Source of the DNA: UBA7396 sp047637875
GTDB taxonomy: Bacteria; Patescibacteriota; Gracilibacteria; BD1-5; UBA6164
Direction of reading: 5' to 3'
Assembly: GCA_047637875.1 (NCBI GenBank)
Contig: JBLJBH010000026.1
Coordinates: 1-6,034, forward strand
Length of the DNA: 6,034 bases
This document shows, piece by piece, positions 1 to 5,982 of the stretch; the first letter of the stretch is position 1, and the number at the start of each line of letters is the position of its first letter. The notes beneath the pieces were generated by a model that ran no database searches, was not told the DNA's origin, and worked only from the letters and a program-made list of their open reading frames with translations. The translations under genes and the position numbers were made by a program.

Positions 1-2
1 AT

Positions 3-38
3 ATAGTGACATTTCTATTTTTTACGATAGTGACATTT
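3..38. repeat. Two direct copies of a 12-bp repeat
   Basis: ATAGTGACATTT occurs at 3-14 and again, identically, at 27-38, a 24-base period. The bases between the copies are mostly T and are not repeated. No gene overlaps it. Closely spaced direct repeats of this kind are found at the ends of some transposons and in operators, but only two copies are visible and no transposase lies in the window, so the function is unknown. The repeat itself is certain; its meaning is not. Confidence 0.6.
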
Positions 39-71
39 TAACTTTTAAAATTACACTAAAACCTAAAAAAC

Positions 72-98
72 TTGTAAAATATTTTTTTTGTATATAAT
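72..98 (+). promoter_or_regulatory. Putative promoter of the 3D-domain gene
   Basis: A TATAAT box at 93-98 is preceded by TTGTAA at 72-77 with a short 15-base spacer. Transcription would start near 105, leaving a leader of about 100 bases before the ATG at 208, much longer than the other leaders in this window. The -10 is perfect but the background is very AT-rich, so chance matches are common. Confidence 0.45.
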
Positions 99-139
99 TG
101 TTCAATATTTGTAATAAATTTTTATACAAATTTATAAAA

Positions 140-183
140 AAGGAGATAAGTTTTTGCTGGAATAAAGCATTATAAAAACTTAT
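140..183 (+). promoter_or_regulatory. Structured 5' leader: Shine-Dalgarno-like box plus hairpin
   Basis: A perfect 10-bp inverted repeat (ATAAGTTTTT at 146-155, AAAAACTTAT at 174-183) encloses an 18-base loop in which GCT (156-158) can pair with AGC (166-168). Directly before the stem is AAGGAG (140-145), the only strong Shine-Dalgarno-like sequence near any gene start here, yet it lies about 60 bases before the ATG at 208. A TTG at 154 is well spaced from it and in frame with that ATG, but reaches TAA after three codons. A weaker 7-bp inverted repeat (107-113 / 125-131) lies upstream. The structure may control the downstream gene; no known riboswitch class was recognised. Confidence 0.45.
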
Positions 184-207
184 TACTTTAACATATTTAA
201 TATAAAA

Positions 208-1434
208 ATGAAAAAAATCATTTCATACATAACTATTTTTAACGTATTATTTTTAAATTTATCATTTTTTACTCTGGAAACTGCAAAAGCTAATACTCCT
301 ATTTTTTCTTCAGATAATTATTTTGTAGTAACAGCCTATTATTCACCATTACCAAATCAAAATTATTATTTCAAATGAAGTTATGAAGCTGATATAAAAC
401 TTAATTGAAGATGACTAAGATGAGCTTCATGAAAAGAAGTTTTTGCATGAATGTTCGCTGCACCAAAAAGTTATGCTTTTTGAACAAAAATTTATTTAGA
501 GTGAGTTTGAGTTTGAGAAGTTGCAGATAGATGATGAGCAATCGTTTCAACTGATCCAAGTGAATCAAGATGATACCAATATGATAGAATAGATATATGG
601 ATGTGACACGGAGAAGAGTGACTTGCTAGAGCTCTAGCTTGGTGAAAAAGAACTATAAAATGAAGTGTTTTAGCTGATAGTGAAACAGCTCTAAGTATAA
701 ATTTATCAAACTTTCCTGCTCCAGAAAGTGCTCTAAAAACACTTGCAAAAAAACTTGAATTAGAAAAACAAATAACAAAAGAAATTGAAGCAAATCCAAA
801 ACTTAATGTTTTTGAAAAATATATTTGACCAGAATCAACTAGCGAAAATATAAAAATACTTCAAGAAATAATGACTGAAATGTGACTTTATAATTGAGCT
901 ATTGATTGAAAATACGATAGTATAAAAGATAGTTTAATAAATTATCAATTAAAAATTTGAGTTATAGATAGTAAATCAAATGAATGAGCTTGATATTTTT
1001 GACCAAAAACAAGAACTCAAGCAAAAAAAGATTATTTATGATTTGTAGAAAAAAATAAAGCCGAAATTGAAGCTAAAAAGAAAATAGAAGCTCAACTAGC
1101 TTTTATTAAAAAAACTGTTGAAACAAAAGTTCAAAATCATGTTGCAAGTATCTGAAGTCCTAAAGTTTGAGATATTTGAGAAAATGTAAGAGTATTACAA
1201 AAAACTCTAAAAACACTTGGTTATTTTAAAGTAAAAGATAGTGCAATATTTTGAGATACAACAAAAAAATCACTTATAAAATACCAAATTGATAAATGAG
1301 TTATTGCTTCTACAAACGATGAATGAGCTTGAAGTTTTTGACCAAAAACTAAAGAAGCTTTAAGAAAAGAATTAGCAACTATTTTGGAAAATCAAATATT
1401 AAAAGAAAGAAATTTACTAAGTTATAAAAAATAA
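208..1434 (+). CDS. Secreted 3D-domain protein with two peptidoglycan-binding domains
   Basis: Read with TGA = Gly this is a 408-aa protein; 34 of its 36 glycines are TGA. It begins with a signal peptide: lysines at 2-3, a hydrophobic core to about residue 23, and a probable signal peptidase site after A26-K27-A28. Residues about 38-158 form a 3D domain (the double-psi barrel fold shared with MltA lytic transglycosylases). It shows VTAYYS at 41-46, a GTKIYL strand, DRGGA at 107-111, RIDIW at 127-131 and WGKR at 145-148. Two PG_binding_1-like repeats follow at about 211-276 and 320-390, each ending in a GAGxFGPKT motif, joined by a charged, probably coiled-coil linker (about 277-312). It is expected to act outside the membrane on cell-wall glycan, as a hydrolase or transglycosylase-like enzyme; the exact reaction is inferred. 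The ATG at 208 fits the signal peptide, and a TAA at 163 blocks an earlier in-frame start. The next gene starts two bases after its stop. Confidence 0.85.
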
Positions 1435-1436
1435 CT

Positions 1437-2117
1437 ATGCAAGAATTACTTGAAAAACTAAAAAATATTTCACTTAATGAGGCAATAAAAATTGAAGAGT
1501 CAGATCTTCAATTTTTTGCATTAAAAAAACTTTTTGAAAATATTAAAAGTAAAGATATATACCTAGCTTTAATTTTATCAAATGCTATAATTTGTTATCA
1601 ATTATCATCTAGCTGAGAAAAATATTGGGAAGAATTTAGTGAATATTTTTCAAAAAATGAAGTTTTGAAAAATGATTTAATTCAAAAGTTATGAATTTTT
1701 ATTACAAATTCAAAATGAAACAAAAGATTTGTAGAAACTAAAATAAAAAGACTTGAAAAATTAAAACCTTTTTTAGATGAGTTTATATGAAATGAAAAAT
1801 TTTTTTATGAAAATATGGAAAAATTATGTGAAAAACTAGCAAAAACTATGAAGCAAAAAATAACTGATAAAACAATAGTTTTTGCAGTAAAAATGTTCTC
1901 TTACTGAGCAAGAAATTATTTTAATAATTTTATAGAATTTCCTTTTTCTATATCTATTCCTATTGATTCAAGACTTACAAATCTTTATGAAACATACAAT
2001 GAAGATAAAGATTTAAAAATAGATACTTTTTATGAAATTTTAGCAAAAAAATTAAATATTTCACCACTACACTTAGATGCAGTATTATGGGTGAATTATG
2101 ATAAATTGATAAAATAA
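1437..2117 (+). CDS. AGOG-type 8-oxoguanine DNA glycosylase / AP lyase
   Basis: Read with TGA = Gly this is a 226-aa protein; all five glycines are TGA. It matches the archaeal GO glycosylase (AGOG) family, which removes 8-oxoguanine from DNA and nicks the abasic site. Family blocks seen are SGEKYWEEF from residue 59, KTIVFAVKMFSYGAR from 145, IPIDSRL around 174-180 and PLHLDAVLW at 210-218. K145 and D177 are 32 residues apart, as are the catalytic Lys140 and Asp172 of Pyrobaculum AGOG (numbering recalled), and sit in the matching helix-hairpin-helix/GPD positions. It is somewhat shorter than the archaeal enzyme (about 256 aa), mostly at the C terminus. It starts two bases after the upstream stop with no room for a promoter, so it is probably co-transcribed with the 3D-domain gene. 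There is no Shine-Dalgarno. The family is mainly known from archaea, but the TGA codons show that the gene is adapted to this lineage. Confidence 0.85.
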
Positions 2118-2120
2118 AAA

Positions 2121-2147
2121 TTGAAATTTTATAAAAATGTTTATAAT
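2121..2147 (+). promoter_or_regulatory. Putative frr promoter
   Basis: TTGAAA at 2121-2126 and TATAAT at 2142-2147 are separated by 15 bases, giving a start near 2154 and a leader of about 25 bases. A second perfect TATAAT at 2160-2165 lacks a clear -35 and would give a nearly leaderless transcript. The site begins four bases after the stop of the glycosylase gene. Confidence 0.45.
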
Positions 2148-2178
2148 TAGCCATATTATTATAATTAACTAAAAAAAT

Positions 2179-2724
2179 ATGTTAGAAAAAGCAAAAACTG
2201 GTATTGAAAAATCTCTTCACCATTTAGAAGTAGAATTTTCTAAATTACAAGCTGGGAGAGCCAATCCTGCTATGATTGAAGATATAAGAGTTGAGAGTTA
2301 TGGAAGTCTCACTCCTATTAAAAATGTAGCATCGATTAATATAATGGATTCTCAAACTCTTTCTATTCAGCCTTGGGATAGAAGTCAAATTCACTCTATT
2401 GCAAAAGCTATAACTGATGCTGGAGTTGGTTTAAATCCTCAAACTATGGCTGATAGCGTTTTAATAAGAGTTCCTGCTTTAACCGAAGATAGAAGAAAAG
2501 AACTTTGCAAAGTTGCAAAAAAGTTCTCTGAAGATGCAAAAGTTTCAGTTAGAACTGCTAGACAAGATAGCTTAAAAGATATTAAAACAGCTAAAGATGC
2601 AAAAGAAATTACCGAAGACGATGTAAAAGATTTTGAAACACAATTACAAAAAATGGTAGATGAAGCAAACAAAAATATTGATGCTCATCTGAAGAAAAAA
2701 GAAGAAGATATAATGAAGGTATAA
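2179..2724 (+). CDS. frr: Ribosome recycling factor
   Basis: A 181-aa protein close to the usual RRF length of about 185. RRF works with EF-G to split the post-termination ribosome so that it can be reused. Seen are the N-terminal helix leading to LQAGRANPAMIE, the central beta domain (IRVESYGSLTPIKNVASI, then the IQPWD segment), LTEDRRKELCKVAKKFSEDAK, VRTARQD, and a long C-terminal amphipathic helix ending in a lysine/glutamate-rich tail. The first and last helices form the three-helix bundle of this family. All five glycines are GGN and none is TGA, unlike the two genes upstream. No Shine-Dalgarno precedes the ATG, only an A-rich stretch. The usual pyrH/tsf neighbours are absent; here frr leads a translation cluster with rpmG and efp. 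Confidence 0.97.
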   Translation: MLEKAKTGIEKSLHHLEVEFSKLQAGRANPAMIEDIRVESYGSLTPIKNVASINIMDSQTLSIQPWDRSQIHSIAKAITDAGVGLNPQTMADSVLIRVPALTEDRRKELCKVAKKFSEDAKVSVRTARQDSLKDIKTAKDAKEITEDDVKDFETQLQKMVDEANKNIDAHLKKKEEDIMKV

Positions 2725-2749
2725 TTTCAAAAAAAAATTTGTGTTTTAA

Positions 2750-2787
2750 AAGTTTTCCATATAATTAGCTGGTATTTTTGAAAACTT
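2750..2787 (+). terminator. Hairpin after frr, weak terminator candidate
   Basis: AAGTTTTC (2750-2757) pairs perfectly with GAAAACTT (2780-2787) across a 22-base loop. No T run follows, so it is a poor intrinsic terminator. Its 3' arm contains most of the proposed rpmG -35 box, so it could be a weak terminator, an operator-like palindrome or chance in AT-rich DNA. Confidence 0.25.
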
Positions 2788-2805
2788 CAAAAAATTATTT
2801 ATAAT
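2778..2805 (+). promoter_or_regulatory. Putative rpmG-efp promoter
   Basis: TTGAAA at 2778-2783 and TATAAT at 2800-2805 are 16 bases apart. A start near 2812 would leave only about seven bases before the rpmG ATG at 2819, an almost leaderless message. This fits the absence of a ribosome binding site. Confidence 0.5.
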
Positions 2806-2818
2806 TTATTACAATATT

Positions 2819-2998
2819 ATGGCAAAAGGTAAAAGAACTTACGTTGGGTTTTACTCAGAAGAAACTGGAAATTTAGTACATATTACTAATATTAATAAAA
2901 AGAATTTTGGTCCAGGAGAAAAACTTTCTTTAAGAAAATATAACAAAATTACTAAAAAACACGAAGTGTTAAAATTAAAAGAAATTAAAAAAGGGTAA
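2819..2998 (+). CDS. rpmG: Ribosomal protein bL33
   Basis: A 59-aa basic protein, slightly longer than the usual 50-55 residues. It starts MAKGKR like most bL33 proteins and carries the family's C-terminal pattern: EKLSLRKYNKITKKHEV followed by LKEIK, comparable with the EKLELKKY...KH...KEAKIK region of the E. coli protein. It contains no cysteine, so it is the zinc-free form. bL33 sits on the large subunit near the E site. All six glycines are GGN. No Shine-Dalgarno is present, and the nearest -10 is about 14 bases from the ATG. efp follows after 64 bases, separated by a GC-rich stem-loop. Confidence 0.88.
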   Translation: MAKGKRTYVGFYSEETGNLVHITNINKKNFGPGEKLSLRKYNKITKKHEVLKLKEIKKG

Positions 2999-3009
2999 TA
3001 ACTTTTTTA

Positions 3010-3034
3010 AACCGGTGCCTTAAAAACACCGGTT
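3010..3034 (+). terminator. GC-rich stem-loop between rpmG and efp
   Basis: AACCGGTG (3010-3017) and CACCGGTT (3027-3034) form a perfect 8-bp stem with a 9-base loop, strikingly GC-rich for this spacer. The sequence after it is A-rich rather than a T run, so it is not a classical intrinsic terminator. It may mark an mRNA 3' end, stabilise the rpmG message or partly attenuate efp. Confidence 0.4.
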
Positions 3035-3062
3035 ATTAAATTTAAAAATAACTATTAAAATT

Positions 3063-3626
3063 ATGAAAACAGCTTTTGAATCTAAACCAGGTACGGTTTT
3101 AAAAATTGATGGAGAATTATATTTTGTATCAAAATGGGAATACCACAGAGCAGGTAGAGGTGCTACTACTATAAAAATGAGATTAAAAAATCTTTTTAAC
3201 TGATCTATGACTGATAGAACTTTTGGTTGAGAAGATAAAATGGATGATGTTATTTTAGAAAGAGCTAGATTTGAATATCTTTATGGTGCTGGTGGAACAT
3301 ATGCATTTATGAACCAAGAAACTTATGAACAAATTGAACTTGATGAAGAAACTATTGGAGATATGAAATATTTCTTAATTGAAGGTGATACTGTTGATAT
3401 CCAACAATTTGAAGGAAAATTCGTAGGACTTGTACTTCCAACAAATGTAAAACTTACTATTGCTGAATGTGACCCTGGAGTTAAATGAAATACAGCTGAT
3501 TGAAAAGTTACAAAAGATGCTGTTACAAATACTGGTTTAAGTATTAAAGTTCCTGGATTTGTAAATCAAGGAGATGAAGTAATCGTAAACACTGAAACTG
3601 GTGATTACATGGAAAGAGCAAAATAA
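3063..3626 (+). CDS. efp: Elongation factor P, arginine-tip type
   Basis: With TGA = Gly this is a 187-aa EF-P, the normal family length. EF-P enters stalled ribosomes and helps form bonds at polyproline stretches. Domain I (about 1-64) carries the modification loop HRAGRGATTIKMRLKNL, with Arg32 at the tip where E. coli has a beta-lysylated lysine. The OB domain II contains the ILERARFEYLY and TYAFMNQETYEQIEL strands. Domain III ends with GNTADGKVTKDA, VPGFVNQGDEVIVNTETGDY. Arg32 and the surrounding loop resemble the Pseudomonas-type EF-P that EarP rhamnosylates; whether EarP exists here cannot be seen. Four of 21 glycines are TGA (including G47 and G56, and two in domain III), so standard-code annotation would leave only an 82-aa internal fragment. 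It has no Shine-Dalgarno and ends inside the stem of a strong terminator. Confidence 0.96.
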
Positions 3627-3655
3627 AAAACACTCAAATGAGTGTTTTTTATTTT
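3620..3655 (+). terminator. Intrinsic terminator of efp
   Basis: CACTC (3631-3635) and GAGTG (3640-3644) form the core with an AAAT loop. Pairing extends through AAAAAA/TTTTTT (3625-3630 / 3645-3650) and onward to 3620-3655, overlapping the efp stop codon. The long T-rich 3' arm makes this the best-formed + strand terminator in the window. Confidence 0.88.
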
Positions 3656-3681
3656 GACATATTTATTATTATATATATAAA
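3654..3681 (+). promoter_or_regulatory. Promoter of the nuclease-like gene
   Basis: A consensus TTGACA (3654-3659) is followed after 16 bases by TATAAA (3676-3681) in a run of TA repeats that offers several alternative -10 registers. Transcription would start near 3688, about 20 bases before the ATG at 3708. The -35 begins within the last bases of the efp terminator. Confidence 0.6.
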
Positions 3682-3707
3682 ATAATAAATATTTCTAAAT
3701 TATTAAA

Positions 3708-4292
3708 ATGAATAAATTAATTATTATAAATCATAGTCGTGAATTAAGTTGAATTGTATGAGAAAAAACTATATCTTGATTGTTATGATGCAAAAAACAT
3801 AGCAAACAAAAATGAGCTGATTTATATTTAGATGATAAAACTGATGTAGAGGTAAAATGTAGATTATATGGTCAACCAATTAATATATTAATAGATCAAC
3901 TACTAGGATTAAGAGATAATGACATTTATGCTCTTTTATATTATAAATTATATAATGGATTAAGGCCTACTTTAGCATTAAAACAAAAACCTATTAATAC
4001 CGATAGTTTAGAATACTTTCAAAGTATAATCTTTATATCAAAAATTTTTTTATTCCCAGCTTGGTATATAAAAGATTTTTACGAAAATACTCATATGAAA
4101 GAATCAACTATATCCTCATCATGACGTAAACATAAATGATTATCAGTAAATAGTGCTTTAAAAATTTTTAATGATTCTAAAGATGAAAAAAAAGCTTTAA
4201 ATACACCATTATGTATCCCGAATAGTCCTGAAGCAGTTACATATGTTATATGAGAAAAAATTCAAAATATCTTATTTAAAAATTATTTTTAA
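3708..4292 (+). CDS. Predicted PD-(D/E)XK nuclease-like protein, orphan
   Basis: Read with TGA = Gly this is a 194-aa protein; eight of eleven glycines are TGA. I do not recognise the family. The N-terminal third looks like a restriction-endonuclease-type core: an early helix with Glu19, then KGADLYLDDKTDVEVKC, where D38, E48 and K50 fit a D-x9-ExK active site, followed by a helix and a hydrophobic strand NDIYALLYYKL (around 71-81). The rest has aromatic-rich helices, a Ser/Gly/Lys/Arg patch (SSSGRKHKG, about 136-144) that could touch DNA, and no signal peptide or clear membrane span. It has its own promoter and no methyltransferase, toxin-antitoxin partner or transposase beside it. It could be a lone restriction enzyme, a repair or junction nuclease, or a remnant of a mobile element. 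The TGA content shows it has long been in a code-25 genome. The ATG at 3708 follows A-rich sequence without a Shine-Dalgarno. Confidence 0.7.
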
Positions 4293-4355
4293 GTATAAAA
4301 AAAGAAATTATTTATTGCTCTTTAAAATAACCTGAAAAAAATAAATACAAAAAAA

Positions 4356-4390
4356 ATAGTAATTAAAAGATTTTTTCTTATAATTACTAT
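4356..4390 (-). terminator. Hairpin in the convergent spacer, U-rich on the minus strand
   Basis: A 10-bp stem (4356-4365 / 4381-4390), one A-A mismatch and four more pairs (4367-4370 / 4376-4379) enclose a five-T loop. On the minus strand it is followed by a T run (complement of the A run at 4349-4356), like a back-up terminator for miaB. On the + strand it lies 64 bases after the nuclease-like gene. The rest of the spacer (4293-4436) is AT-rich and holds no gene I can support. Confidence 0.45.
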
Positions 4391-4436
4391 ATATAATACA
4401 ATTTTTCTATTTACACAAATTATTGCATACTCCCAT

Positions 4437-4467
4437 AAAAAGAAATTCTTAAGAATTTCTTTTTTTT
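4437..4467. terminator. Bidirectional terminator between the nuclease-like gene and miaB
   Basis: Positions 4441-4460 are a perfect palindrome centred between 4450 and 4451. It is flanked by AAAA on the left and a T run to 4467 on the right, giving 14-base arms that fold as a hairpin with a short TTAA loop. It has a T tract on the + strand and pairs symmetrically, so it can stop transcription from both convergent genes. The miaB stop codon (4466-4468) overlaps its T run. Confidence 0.75.
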
Positions 4468-5902
4468 ATACTATTTTTCCAGTTAATACCCAAGCATCAA
4501 TTCATGTAATTTTTACTTTCACAATATCTCAAATCAAGACTCCATCTTTTTTTTCAAAAAATACTTCTTTAAAATTTCTTGTTCTTCCAAAAAAATATTC
4601 ATCTTTCTCTCAAGAAACAAGTATTTCTTCTTCCATACCAAGCATCAATTTTCATCTTTTTTGAACATTTTTTTCAAGTACTTGATTTAATATATGCCAT
4701 CTATGAGCTTTTACACTATCAGGAATATCATCTGGGTAAATTTTTGATGCAATAGTTCCATTTCTTACAGAGTATCTCGCAATATAAACAAAATCAATTT
4801 CTAATTCTTCAATAGCACGAACGGTATCTTGAAACATTTCATCAGTTTCTCAACTATATCAAACAATAATATCTGTCGAAATAGAAAAAAGTGGATCTTT
4901 ACTTCTCAGATATTCAACCATTTTTTTAAAATCCGCATAAGTATGTCTTCTATTCATCCTTTTTAGCATTTCATCATTTCCAGATTGAAGTGCAAAATGC
5001 AAATAATGACAAGTATTTTGAAGTTCAAAATGAGCATCAAGTATATCATGAGTCATATCATGAGGATTTGATGAAGTAAAGCGAATTCTATCTATTCACT
5101 CTATTGTATCAATATCATCTAAAAGTTTTCTAAATGGTGAAACTCAAACTCATGAATTCCAAGCCATTTTTTCTTCATTCCAAAGTTTAGAATTTTTTTG
5201 TTTTCCATAACTATTTACATTTTGACCAACGAGTGAAATTTCTTTTACTCAAGATTTTGCTAATTTTTGTATTTCTTCAATGATTTCATTATGTTCTCTT
5301 GAAATTTCTCTTCATCTAGTATATGGGACAATACAAAATGTACAAAAATTGTCACATCCAGTTTGTACTATTACAGAAGCAGAAAATTTATTTTCTCTGA
5401 GTTGAGCTTGTTTTAAATAATCATCAAATTTATCATCACTTCCTATTTTTTCACCATAAATATGAGTTAAAATAAAATTTAAATATTTAACTTCTTCGAT
5501 TCTGAGAGTAAAATCCAAACTCGGCATACGAGGAAATAATTTATCATCATTATTAAAAATTCAAGAAGTATCTTTTACATATTCTATTTCTTTTGCTTTA
5601 CTTCTTTCAACTTCTCCAAGTAAATATTTTTTATTCATTCCTGTCTTTCTAACCATACATCAAGTGACTCAAACTATAATTTTTTTTTCACTTTTTTTGT
5701 TTATTTCTTCTATTTCTTTTACAAGTCAGAAAACTCTATCTTCTCACTTTTTTCTAACACTACAACTATTTAAAATCACTAAATCAGCAGTTTTATAATC
5801 CGAAGTTTTTGAAAGTCCTGATTGAAGTAAAATCATATTTATTTTTTCACTATCAGCCTGATTCATCTCGCAACCAAAAGTCTTTATATAATATTTTTTC
5901 AT
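4466..5902 (-). CDS. miaB: tRNA-2-methylthio-N6-dimethylallyladenosine synthase MiaB
   Basis: With TGA = Gly this is a 478-aa radical SAM methylthiotransferase, a normal length. MiaB adds a methylthio group to i6A37 in tRNAs that read codons starting with U. The N-terminal domain has YIKTFGCEMNQADSE (C11), NSCSVRKKGEDRVFG (C47) and VTGCM (C82), the ligands of the auxiliary iron-sulfur cluster. The radical SAM domain has GCDNFCTFCIVPYTRGRE with C183, C187 and C190, then VGQNVNSYG, RFTSSNPHDMT, LQSGNDEMLKRMNRRHT and STDIIVGYSGET. A TRAM RNA-binding domain fills about 416-478. NSCSVR and VGQNVNSYG point to MiaB rather than RimO or MtaB. A segment of about 23 residues (234-256) after VGQNVNSYG looks like an insertion. 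Sixteen of 31 glycines are TGA, so standard-code annotation would break the gene into pieces. It starts at an ATG without Shine-Dalgarno and its stop lies in a terminator. Confidence 0.95.
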
Positions 5903-5937
5903 CGTTTTCTTGTTATAATAAAACTAAATTGTGGCTG

Positions 5938-5966
5938 ATTATATTCAAAAAAAATAACCAAGCAAA
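5938..5966 (-). promoter_or_regulatory. Putative miaB promoter
   Basis: On the minus strand TATAAT (5938-5943) is preceded, with a 17-base spacer, by TTTGCT (5961-5966). The -10 and spacing are ideal and the -35 is weak (3 of 6). The start would be near 5931, giving a leader of about 28 bases before the miaB ATG. The -35 lies within the 3' arm of an upstream terminator hairpin. Confidence 0.5.
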
Positions 5967-5982
5967 CTTTTTTACCTGGTTA
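5947..5982 (-). terminator. Minus-strand intrinsic terminator upstream of miaB
   Basis: Read on the minus strand, a 12-bp stem (5971-5982 with 5955-5966, two G-U wobbles) has a four-base loop and is followed by eight Ts (complement of A 5947-5954). This is a complete intrinsic terminator for transcripts entering from beyond the right edge. On the + strand it lacks a T tail. The remaining 52 bases to the edge hold no gene I can support. Confidence 0.75.

Noticed and set aside
154..165. TTG-initiated start of the 3D-domain gene behind the AAGGAG box
   Set aside because: The frame meets TAA at 163 after three codons; the ATG at 208 gives a proper signal peptide.
208..2117. Reading the TGA-interrupted genes as pseudogenes
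   Set aside because: Apart from TGA the frames are uninterrupted, domains are complete, and conserved motifs continue across every TGA, so recoding explains them better than decay.
2439..2672. 77-codon open frame on the minus strand
   Set aside because: It lies entirely antisense to frr, a certain gene, and its serine/phenylalanine-rich product is what the complement of a lysine/glutamate-rich gene yields.
208..5902. Code 4 (TGA = Trp), as in mycoplasmas
   Set aside because: TGA falls at conserved glycines in MiaB and EF-P, and the 3D-domain protein would have an absurd 36 tryptophans.
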